A stretch of DNA of 9,425 bases from an uncultured Methanobrevibacter sp. (GTDB taxonomy: Archaea > Methanobacteriota > Methanobacteria > Methanobacteriales > Methanobacteriaceae): NCBI RefSeq assembly GCF_937906425.1, contig NZ_CALCYR010000209.1, forward strand, positions 1 to 9,425, given 5' to 3'. The stretch's first letter is position 1. Each line of letters opens with the position of its first letter. A program made the translations under genes and the position numbers. Below, in pieces: positions 1 to 6,382 of this stretch. Below the pieces are notes generated by a model. That model was not told where the DNA came from, made no database searches, and saw only the letters and a program-made list of their open reading frames with translations.

Positions 1-60
1 ACTAAAAAAGAATAGAATTAAAAAAAAAATTTAAACTAAAAAAGAATAGAATTAAAAAAA
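1..60. repeat. 26-bp direct repeat, two exact copies (1-26 and 35-60)
   Basis: The 26-nt unit starting ACTAAAAAAGAATAG occurs identically at 1-26 and 35-60, a 34-nt period with an A/T spacer. On the minus strand each copy reads as two T-tracts separated by AATTCTA. It lies directly downstream of valS, so it is probably a duplicated terminator module. The array may continue beyond the left edge. Confidence 0.8.
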
Positions 61-61
61 G
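21..61 (-). terminator. T-tract terminator of valS
   Basis: Read on the minus strand, the valS stop (76-78) is followed within about 15 nt by a T7 run, then a T6 run, then a longer T9 run. Archaeal RNA polymerase terminates at oligo-T on the non-template strand without needing a hairpin, and I see no strong stem here. The call rests on the runs and their position. Confidence 0.6.
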
Positions 62-75
62 ATAAAAGAAGTAAT

Positions 76-2838
76 TTACCTAATTACTTCTACAATTATG
101 CCTAATTTTTCAGACTGTAAAATGTCAACCTTCTTACCGCTTGCACCTACAATTTCCTTTTTCATATTCAAGTGCTCTTCAGTAATTACACCATCTGCAA
201 TAGCTATTTCACCATTCTCTTCAAGTTGTTTAGCTATTTCATCAGGATCGGTTGATTTTATAAATCCAATAACCTTGCCGGCTTCCTTCTTGAATTGAGG
301 ACCTATCTTACTCATGTCAGGCTCAATTTCAATAACCTTTTCATGAACTTCAGGCTTGCCTGATGTTATTTCAAAGTCTTCAATCTTCAAGGTGCCCTTA
401 ATGTCATCTGCAAAGTATTCAAAGACATCCTTAAGGTTTTCTGTTTTTTCATTGACATAAACGTTTACATTAGCTACAGGAACATTCAATGGGATTTTGG
501 AAGCTGATTTGAATCTTCTAACCTCACCAATTAATTCAATAGCCAAGTCACCATCATTTTCAATTTCAACAGAATCTAGATTTTCATCAATTTCAGGCCA
601 TAATGCATTGTGAATACTTCCTTCATTGCCAAAGTATTGGTAAACCTCTTCTGTAAAGAAAGGAGCAATTGGAGCAAGCAGTTTTAATGAATCTTCAATT
701 ACAGTTCTGAGAGTGTATTTAGCTGCAATTCTTGATTCCTCACTGATTTCATCATTGTATAACCTGTATTTTACTGCCTCAATATATTCATCACAGAAAT
801 CATGCCAAATGAACTGTTCAATTGTATTGATTACAGTGGCATAGTTATAGTCAGCAAATGCCGCATCAACGATTTTATTGACCTTATTCAATTTTGCAAA
901 AATCCATGTATCCATTGGCTTGAGATTTTCCTTGATTGACTCGATGTCACCTTTTAAAGCCTTTTCGGATTCCTCATCGAAGATGTGCATACTGATGAAT
1001 CTGAATGCATTCCAGAATTTCCTAATGAACTTGTAACCGTGCTTGATGTTTTTCCAATCAAATGCAACATCTGAACCAGGGACACTGTTTGCAGCCCATA
1101 ATCTTAATGGATCTGCACCATACTCTTCAATAACCTCTTCAGGACCGGTTACATTTCCACGGGATTTACTCATCTTGTAACCGTCTTCTCCAAATACCAT
1201 ACCATTGATTACAATGTCATCAAATGGCTTATCTCCTGTAAGGGCCAAACATCTAAGGGTTGTATAGAATGCCCAAGTCCTGATGATATCGTGTCCTTGA
1301 GGACGGATATTTGATGGGAAAATATTCTCCCAGCCAGGATTTGGCCAATCAGCTACAGAAAGTGGGGAAATTGAACTGTCCATCCAAGTGTCCAATACAT
1401 CCTCTTCAGCAATGAATTCACTGCATCCGCATTCACATGCTTCAGTTGGTTGGTCAATTGTTGGATCGATTGGCAATTGCTCTTCTGTAGGCAAAATAAC
1501 CTTTCCACAGTCTTTACAGTACCATACAGGAATAGGAGTTGCAAACAATCTTTGTCTAGAAATGCACCAATCCCATTCCATAGAATCTGCCCAATTCAAC
1601 AAACGGCTTTTCATATGTTCCGGAACCCAACGCATTTCTTCAGTAGCTTCCTTGATTTCATCAATCATCTTTGTTACGGCAACGAACCATTGTTTCTTAA
1701 CAAGAATCTCGATAGGAGTCTTACATCTCCAACATTGACCTACATTCTGGTCAACTTCCTCCTGCTTCTTAAGGTATCCTTCAGCTTCAAGATCCACAAT
1801 GGTTTGAGCCTTCGCATCCTTAAGTTCCATGCCTTCGTATCTGCCGGCAGCTTCAGTCAGGATACCTTGTTCAGTAATTGCTTCAATAACATCCAAATCA
1901 TATTTGTTTACCCAAGCAACGTCAGTCTTATCCCCAAAAGTACAAATCATTACTGCACCGGTACCATATTCCATATCTACCTCTTCATCTGCAATGATTT
2001 TAACCTTTTGACCGGACAATGGCACTTCCACATATTTTCCAAGAAGACTATTGTATCTCTCGTCATCAGGGTGAACAACCACAGCAACACATGCAGACAT
2101 AAGTTCAGGACGGGTTGTTGCAATCAATACCCCATCAACACTTGGGTCTGCCTTTTGGCTAAACTCAGCATATCTTACATAGGAATTTCCTTCAATATTT
2201 GCAAGAACATCCTCTGGAACATCTGCCGGAGGGAAATTCACATAGTTTAAAAATGTGGTGTTGTCACTGTATTCAACCTCTGCAAATGCAATGGCTGTTT
2301 CACATCTAGGACACCAGTTTACAGGGTGAATGCCTTGATAAACCAATCCCTGATCATACATTTTTAAAAAGGACAATTGAGTTCTTTTCCTGTATTCAGG
2401 AGTCATGGTAATGTATTCCCTACTCCAGTCCTGTGAAAAACCTACAGATCTCATTTGAACCCTCATGGCTTCAATATTTGAAGAGGTCAATTCTGTACAC
2501 ATATCCCTGAATTCTGATCTTGTAACATCATTCTTCTTAATGTTATGTGTCTCTTCAACCTTTACCTCTGTTGGAAGGCCATGACAGTCCCATCCTTGAG
2601 GGAACAATACATCCATACCCTTTTCACGACGGTATCTTGCATTAAAATCAATATAAGCCCAGTTTAAGATGTGGCCCATATGAAGCAATCCTGTTGGATA
2701 AGGAGGGGGTGTGTCTATGACATATCTAGGTCTTGTTCCATCTCCAATAAATTTATAAACTTCATCATCTTCCCATTTTTTCTGCCATTTCTCTTCTTTC
2801 TTATGGTCATAATCTTTAGGAATTTCTTTATTTGTCAA
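76..2838 (-). CDS. valS: Valyl-tRNA synthetase (ValRS)
   Basis: Cytoplasmic class I synthetase that activates valine with ATP, charges tRNA-Val and hydrolyses mischarged Thr-tRNA-Val. With the chosen start it is 920 aa, close to the family norm, and appears intact. Visible in order: the HIGH-type signature PPPYPTGLLHMGH (HMGH about residues 53-56); Cys pair CPRC (176/179); the CP1 editing domain with ATTRPE (about 240-245); further zinc-type cysteines CWRC (369/372), CKDC (441/444) and CECGC (468-472); KMSKS (555-559); and a helical anticodon-binding C-terminal half. Start: the frame opens with TTG at 2854-2856, but GGAGAT at 2845-2850 lies just upstream of a second TTG at 2836-2838 (8 nt after GGAG), so I chose the latter. 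The first TTG would add six residues (MIGDNI) and lacks an RBS. It is transcribed alone, divergently from the membrane-protein gene. Function is very secure; the start is fairly secure. Confidence 0.97.
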   Translation of the reverse strand: MTNKEIPKDYDHKKEEKWQKKWEDDEVYKFIGDGTRPRYVIDTPPPYPTGLLHMGHILNWAYIDFNARYRREKGMDVLFPQGWDCHGLPTEVKVEETHNIKKNDVTRSEFRDMCTELTSSNIEAMRVQMRSVGFSQDWSREYITMTPEYRKRTQLSFLKMYDQGLVYQGIHPVNWCPRCETAIAFAEVEYSDNTTFLNYVNFPPADVPEDVLANIEGNSYVRYAEFSQKADPSVDGVLIATTRPELMSACVAVVVHPDDERYNSLLGKYVEVPLSGQKVKIIADEEVDMEYGTGAVMICTFGDKTDVAWVNKYDLDVIEAITEQGILTEAAGRYEGMELKDAKAQTIVDLEAEGYLKKQEEVDQNVGQCWRCKTPIEILVKKQWFVAVTKMIDEIKEATEEMRWVPEHMKSRLLNWADSMEWDWCISRQRLFATPIPVWYCKDCGKVILPTEEQLPIDPTIDQPTEACECGCSEFIAEEDVLDTWMDSSISPLSVADWPNPGWENIFPSNIRPQGHDIIRTWAFYTTLRCLALTGDKPFDDIVINGMVFGEDGYKMSKSRGNVTGPEEVIEEYGADPLRLWAANSVPGSDVAFDWKNIKHGYKFIRKFWNAFRFISMHIFDEESEKALKGDIESIKENLKPMDTWIFAKLNKVNKIVDAAFADYNYATVINTIEQFIWHDFCDEYIEAVKYRLYNDEISEESRIAAKYTLRTVIEDSLKLLAPIAPFFTEEVYQYFGNEGSIHNALWPEIDENLDSVEIENDGDLAIELIGEVRRFKSASKIPLNVPVANVNVYVNEKTENLKDVFEYFADDIKGTLKIEDFEITSGKPEVHEKVIEIEPDMSKIGPQFKKEAGKVIGFIKSTDPDEIAKQLEENGEIAIADGVITEEHLNMKKEIVGASGKKVDILQSEKLGIIVEVIR

Positions 2839-2844
2839 AATATT

Positions 2845-2850
2845 ATCTCC
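2845..2850 (-). promoter_or_regulatory. valS ribosome binding site, decides the TTG start
   Basis: Minus strand GGAGAT, the same core that precedes pheT, with 8 nt from GGAG to TTG at 2836-2838. It lies inside the longer open frame that begins at 2856, which argues against the longer start. Confidence 0.65.
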
Positions 2851-2935
2851 AATCAATTAAATAATAGTAAAAATAATGAAAAAATGTATAATTGAATTTA
2901 TTTTTAAAAAATAAATCAAATATCAAACATTCTAA

Positions 2936-2957
2936 GTTAATATATATTAAAAGTCTT
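2936..2957 (-). promoter_or_regulatory. Probable valS promoter (TATA box)
   Basis: The palindromic TAATATATATTA lies at 2938-2949, preceded on the minus strand by an A-rich stretch (ATAAAGACTTT) that could serve as BRE. An archaeal TATA box about 25 nt upstream would put the start near 2912-2918, giving a leader of about 75-80 nt. The element is symmetrical, so its direction is set only by context. No start site has been measured. Confidence 0.45.
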
Positions 2958-3033
2958 TATTAAATATTTTTATATTTTAAATATTTTTCAAATTTGATAA
3001 ATAAAAGCAATGAATATTTTAATTGAATAATCA

Positions 3034-3200
3034 TTTAAAATAAAAAAAATTTAAATAAAAATTAAAAAAACTAAAAATCCTTTAAAATAAAAAAAATTTA
3101 AATAAAAATTAAAAAAACTAAAAATCCCTTAAACTAAGAAGATTTAAATAAATATTTAAAAATTAAAAATCCTTTTAACTAAGAATATTTAAATAAAACA
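3034..3200. repeat. 47-bp tandem repeat, two exact plus two decayed copies
   Basis: Copies at 3034-3080 and 3081-3127 are identical over 47 nt. A third at 3128-3172 is degenerate (about 45 nt) and a fourth, from 3173, decays by about 3200. Units begin TTTAAAATAAAAAAAA and end CTAAAAATCC; the CC is almost the only G/C in the unit. The array lies in the divergent spacer between valS and the membrane-protein gene. Its A-runs read as T-runs towards valS. The rest of spacer 2857-3403 is featureless A/T-rich DNA apart from the valS TATA box; I could not choose a promoter for the rightward gene with confidence. Confidence 0.85.
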
Positions 3201-3392
3201 AATGCCAATTAAATATAAAATCAATAAAATTATAATCAAAAACAATAATTTTATAATAAATAATATACATAAAAAAACATAGTATGTTATCTAATTAATA
3301 AATAATAATCATTTAAAAAAAATAAGTTTTTTATTTAATTTATTAAATTAATTTATGATTACTTAACATAATTTTTAAAAATCAACTTAAAC

Positions 3393-3399
3393 GAGGTGG
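3393..3399 (+). promoter_or_regulatory. Strong ribosome binding site of the 118-aa membrane protein
   Basis: GAGGTGG followed by AAAA and then ATG at 3404. It matches much of the archaeal anti-SD complement GGAGGTGAT and is the best RBS in the window, supporting this short gene as real. Confidence 0.7.
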
Positions 3400-3403
3400 A
3401 AAA

Positions 3404-3760
3404 ATGAATTTATTATGGTTTTATGTAGCTATTGTACTTGCAATAAGTGATGAAGTTCACAGCAGAATAGTTTGGGGCTATGTTAGAGACTTCTACATAA
3501 TATTTGGAGGCCTTTTAAGTAGCACATTAGATTCAGTTATGGAAACTTGGGTTGTTCATGAAGCTTTAGAAGCGTTTTTCCATTTTATAATAGTGTCAAT
3601 AGTATTTTTCTCAATAAAAATAGGATTTTTAGCAGCTTTAATACATTTCATACTTGACGTAAGTCATTCAATAGTTATTAGACATATTCCTTGGTTGCCA
3701 CATAGATCATTACACTTTGTAATCGAAAGCTTATTCTTTATAGCAATCTTCGGACTTTAA
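3404..3760 (+). CDS. Small histidine-rich integral membrane protein, function unknown
   Basis: 118 aa; I do not recognise a named family. Hydrophobic segments lie at about residues 3-14, 58-84 and 105-118, so it is probably an integral membrane protein with three or four membrane passes. Eight histidines (19, 52, 60, 81, 88, 94, 100, 104) and several acidic residues fall at helical spacing: H52-E53-x2-E56-x3-H60, H81-x3-D85-x2-H88 and H100-x3-H104-x3-E108. Such spacing places ligands on one face of a helix, as in membrane di-metal enzymes or metal-binding proteins; that function is inference. A strong RBS (3393-3399) and ATG start support the gene. It is followed 177 nt later by pheT on the same strand, with no clear terminator, so co-transcription is possible, though the long gap argues against a tight operon. 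The gene is intact. Existence is likely; function is open. Confidence 0.8.
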   Translation: MNLLWFYVAIVLAISDEVHSRIVWGYVRDFYIIFGGLLSSTLDSVMETWVVHEALEAFFHFIIVSIVFFSIKIGFLAALIHFILDVSHSIVIRHIPWLPHRSLHFVIESLFFIAIFGL

Positions 3761-3872
3761 GCCTGCATGATTAAAATACTTTAAAGTTTAATATTAAAAT
3801 TTACATTAAAAATAAGATTAGATTCCCAAATAAGGAATTTAAATTAGAATTACCAATTAATTTAAAAACTTA

Positions 3873-3910
3873 AATTAAAAAATTTTAATTAAAAAATTTT
3901 AATTAAAAAA
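3873..3910. repeat. 14-bp tandem repeat upstream of pheT
   Basis: AATTAAAAAATTTT occurs exactly at 3873-3886 and 3887-3900, with a partial third copy (AATTAAAAAA) at 3901-3910. These A/T blocks sit 28-65 nt before the pheT start, where a promoter is expected. I cannot single out one TATA box among them. Confidence 0.7.
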
Positions 3911-3927
3911 ATATAAATTATAAAATT

Positions 3928-3934
3928 AGGAGAT
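3928..3934 (+). promoter_or_regulatory. pheT ribosome binding site
   Basis: AGGAGAT, separated by AAA from ATG at 3938. It fixes the pheT start and shares the GGAGAT core with valS. Confidence 0.7.
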
Positions 3935-3937
3935 AAA

Positions 3938-5593
3938 ATGCCAGTAATAACATTCAAATATCAGGATTTAAAGGATTTAGGTATTGATATGGAAAAAGAT
4001 GAACTCATTAATACCTTACCTATGATGGCAAGTGATATTGAAGATTATGATGATGAAGAGATAAAGGTGGAATTTTTCCCAAACCGTCCAGACAATCTCT
4101 CTGTTGAAGGGGTTGCAAGATCATTTAAAGGATTTTTAGGACTTGAAACAGGATTTCCAAAATATGATATAGAACCTTCAGGTGAAAAAGTTATTGTAAG
4201 CCCTGAAGTTGCAGAAATACGTCCTTACATCAAGTTTGCAAAAATCGAAGGAGTTGACTTCTCAGGAGACAAGATCAAATACATCATGGACTTTCAGGAA
4301 AACCTGCATTGGGTAATCGGAAGGGACAGGAAAAAGGTCGCTATAGGTATTCACAATGCAGATGTTGTTGAAGGGCCATACAAATACATAGCTACAGGAA
4401 AAGATGAAAATCCTTTTGTAGCTCTTGAAATGGAAGAGGAAATGACTCCTGACGAGATTTTGAAAAGTCATAAGACTGGAGAAAAGTATGCTCATTTGAT
4501 TGACCAATTCGACCATTATCCTCTTATTCTTGACAAGGACGACCAGGTCTTATCAATGCCTCCAATCATTAACGGAGAATTGACAAAACTTTCAGAGGAT
4601 ACAAAAAACATTATTGTTGATGTAACCGGAACTGACGACAGGGCAGTCGGATTTGCATTAAACATTATCTGCGCATCCTTTGGTGAAGTTGGAGGAAAAA
4701 TAAAAACCATGGAAATTGAATATGCTGATGAAACCATAATCACTCCAGACCTAAGTCCAAAAACAAGAACTGTCCATGTTGATTTGACCAATGACTTAAT
4801 TGGCGGAACTGAGCTAAATGCAGAAGACATTAAGTTATTGCTTGAAAAGGCAAGATTTGATGCAAATATAATAAACGATAATGAATTGGAAGTAATCATT
4901 CCTGCATTCAGAATGGATATTCTCCATGAGGTTGACATTGTTGAAAACATTGCAATACAATACCATATCAATGCTGTGGAAGCAAAATTGCCAAATCTTA
5001 CAACAGTGGCTACCGAACATAGCTGGTTTAAATCCGAAAAGACCATCCGTGAAGTTATGATTGGTTTAGGATTCCAGGAAATTATGAGTTTAATGCTTAC
5101 AAGTGAAACAAATCACTTTGAAAAGATGAATCAGGAAGAGATTGACCACGTTCAAGTGTCAAAGCCAATTACAATTAGCGGAACCATGATCAGAACCAGT
5201 TTGCTTAACAGTCTTATGGAATTTTTAGAAGACAACAAGCATGAGGATCTTCCACAAAAGATTTTTGAAATTGGTGATGTTTTATACATGGACGACAGCA
5301 CATTCAACAAAACAAGAGCTGCCAAGAAATTGGCTGGAATGATTTGTCATTCAAGTGCAAACTTCACTGAAATAAAATCAACTGTAGCAAGCGTATTATC
5401 CAATTTAGGATACTCAATGGAAATTTCAGACTCAGACAATCCTAGTTTCATTCCAGGAAGAGTGGCTAATGTTGATGGAAAAAGTAAAAATGGCATGATA
5501 ACTGGATTCTTTGGAGAAATAGCTCCAGAAGTTATTAGAAACTTTGAACTGGAATATCCGGTTATTGCATTTGAGATTGAATTTTTACAATAA
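3938..5593 (+). CDS. pheT: Phenylalanyl-tRNA synthetase, beta subunit (archaeal type)
   Basis: Beta chain of the (alpha-beta)2 class II PheRS. It provides tRNA binding and editing and a catalytically inactive synthetase-like core; the alpha chain (pheS) makes Phe-tRNA and is not in this window. At 551 aa it fits the short archaeal/eukaryotic form and not the bacterial form of about 800 aa. Visible: N-terminal B1 region beginning PVITFKYQDLKDLGID and reaching FFPNRPDNLSVEGVAR (about 46-61); a B3/B4 editing-type region (about 90-260); a B5 DNA-binding-like domain (about 275-345) with the characteristic end RMDILHEVDIVENIA; and the synthetase-like core (about 360-551). The ATG is set by AGGAGAT. 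A T-rich terminator follows. The frame is intact with ordinary AT-rich codon use. In many archaea pheS and pheT are unlinked, so the missing pheS is not odd. Confidence 0.96.
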   Translation: MPVITFKYQDLKDLGIDMEKDELINTLPMMASDIEDYDDEEIKVEFFPNRPDNLSVEGVARSFKGFLGLETGFPKYDIEPSGEKVIVSPEVAEIRPYIKFAKIEGVDFSGDKIKYIMDFQENLHWVIGRDRKKVAIGIHNADVVEGPYKYIATGKDENPFVALEMEEEMTPDEILKSHKTGEKYAHLIDQFDHYPLILDKDDQVLSMPPIINGELTKLSEDTKNIIVDVTGTDDRAVGFALNIICASFGEVGGKIKTMEIEYADETIITPDLSPKTRTVHVDLTNDLIGGTELNAEDIKLLLEKARFDANIINDNELEVIIPAFRMDILHEVDIVENIAIQYHINAVEAKLPNLTTVATEHSWFKSEKTIREVMIGLGFQEIMSLMLTSETNHFEKMNQEEIDHVQVSKPITISGTMIRTSLLNSLMEFLEDNKHEDLPQKIFEIGDVLYMDDSTFNKTRAAKKLAGMICHSSANFTEIKSTVASVLSNLGYSMEISDSDNPSFIPGRVANVDGKSKNGMITGFFGEIAPEVIRNFELEYPVIAFEIEFLQ

Positions 5594-5605
5594 TAAAATT
5601 CAATC

Positions 5606-5642
5606 ATTTTATATTTTTTAAATTATAATTTTTTTCTTATTT
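5606..5642 (+). terminator. T-tract terminator of pheT
   Basis: Two T-rich runs, ATATTTTTTA and AATTTTTTTCTTATTT, begin 12-35 nt after the pheT stop on the sense strand. No stable stem is seen, as is usual for archaeal termination. Confidence 0.6.
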
Positions 5643-5643
5643 G

Positions 5644-5810
5644 AAATCCTAAAAAAAGGTTAATTCTTGAACCGAAGAAAAAAACTTAATAAATTTAAAT
5701 CCTAAAAAAAGATTAATTCTTATTGAACCGAAGAAAAAAACTTAATAAATTTAAATCCTAAAAAAAGGTTAATTCTTATTAAAACGAACAAAAAAAGTTC
5801 CTAAAAATTT
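5644..5810. repeat. Triplicated 53-58-bp A-rich repeat
   Basis: Three tandem units start AAATCCTAAAAAAAG: 5644-5696 (53 nt), 5697-5752 (56 nt, with a 3-nt insertion ATT and G-to-A at one site) and 5753-5810 (58 nt, more diverged). On the minus strand the first two units form a small stem TTCTT/AAGAA followed closely by T7, like a terminator facing left. No gene on that strand needs it here, so its role is unknown. Confidence 0.8.
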
Positions 5811-6077
5811 AAAACTTAAAAAAAATTTTATAAAAAACCACCATATTAATATTTAATTAATAAATAAAGATTAAATGAAATAAATTTAAACCAAACATAA
5901 GCTAAAAATTAAAATTACTAAATTATAAAAATTATTGCAATAGTTAATTTTTAAATTTGAGAATGTAGCAGTAAAATACTAAAATGAAGAAAAATACCAA
6001 CATATATCATTCACTAAAAATTAATTCAACCATATTTATTAATTTTAATTGTATACATCATCAATCCGAGCACTTAA

Positions 6078-6098
6078 TCAATATTTAAGCAATATTGA
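6078..6098. repeat. Perfect 8-bp inverted repeat with 5-nt spacer
   Basis: TCAATATT (6078-6085), TAAGC, AATATTGA (6091-6098). It could be an operator for a dimeric regulator or a weak RNA hairpin. It ends about 285 nt before the tfb start. Confidence 0.6.
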
Positions 6099-6285
6099 CA
6101 CTTCTCTCGCCCATTTTGATGCACCCATACCACGAATTTAATAAATAAACCATACGTTGAACCAAAATTTAAACTTTCTAGAACATTTATTTTTTAGTTC
6201 TATTCATTACCAATAGTTAAAATGTAGAACAATACATTTAACTTGTCACCTTCAATTATCAAGCACAAACCGATTAGACCATACA

Positions 6286-6309
6286 CATCAGAGATCAAAT
6301 TCATCAGAG
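6286..6309. repeat. Direct repeat CATCAGAG, 16-nt period
   Basis: CATCAGAG at 6286-6293 and 6302-6309, 74-97 nt before the tfb ATG, where regulator sites could sit. Two 8-mers 16 nt apart may be chance. Confidence 0.4.
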
Positions 6310-6374
6310 TTTAAAGTTTAATCCATTATCATTGATATTTGAAGTAGCATTCCAAATTTTATTTTAAAAAAAAT

Positions 6375-6379
6375 GTGAT
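6375..6379 (+). promoter_or_regulatory. tfb ribosome binding site (GTGAT)
   Basis: GTGAT followed by ACC and then ATG at 6383. It matches the 3' part of the archaeal SD consensus GGAGGTGAT and recurs before the yjbQ-like gene. It favours the ATG at 6383 over the internal ATG at 6461, which lacks an RBS. Confidence 0.5.
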
Positions 6380-6382
6380 ACC

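Larger units (their letters stand above)
5811..6382. other. Gene-free stretch upstream of tfb with a less AT-rich block
   Basis: No convincing gene lies between the repeat and tfb. The first part (5821-5880) has only about 10% G+C. By my count 6061-6300 reaches about 30%, similar to coding DNA here, yet no frame on either strand stays open for more than about 35 codons. It could be a long leader of tfb, an unrecognised RNA, or a decayed gene. It contains an inverted repeat (6078-6098), a TAGAAC/GTTCTA pair (6179-6202) and a direct repeat (6286-6309). I found no tRNA or rRNA signature in it. Confidence 0.5.

Noticed and set aside
1450..2250. A long open frame (266 codons) on the plus strand opposite valS
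   Set aside because: It lies wholly inside the secure valS frame on the other strand, has low-complexity Phe/Ile/Asn/Cys-rich translation, no RBS and no recognisable domain.
3034..3200. CRISPR array reading of the tandem repeats
   Set aside because: The units are directly adjacent with no unique spacers, are almost pure A/T, and there are no cas genes.
4516..5046. A 176-codon open frame on the minus strand opposite pheT
   Set aside because: It is antisense to the conserved B5/core region of pheT; the Ser/Val/Ile-rich product reflects reverse-complement codon bias and no start signal is present.
5984..6088. 34-residue plus-strand ORF (starts MKKNTNIYHS) in the tfb upstream region
   Set aside because: No RBS before its ATG, it ends inside the inverted repeat, and it has no recognisable sequence.
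6088..6196. Minus-strand open stretch with a CQYC motif, possibly a transposase remnant
   Set aside because: Only about 35 codons, no start, and one Cys pair is not enough to claim a mobile element. No terminal inverted repeats or target duplications were seen.
6280..6312. Possible C/D-box guide RNA on the minus strand (TGATGA and CTGA motifs)
   Set aside because: The boxes overlap, the spacing of 9 nt is too short, and there is no terminal stem.
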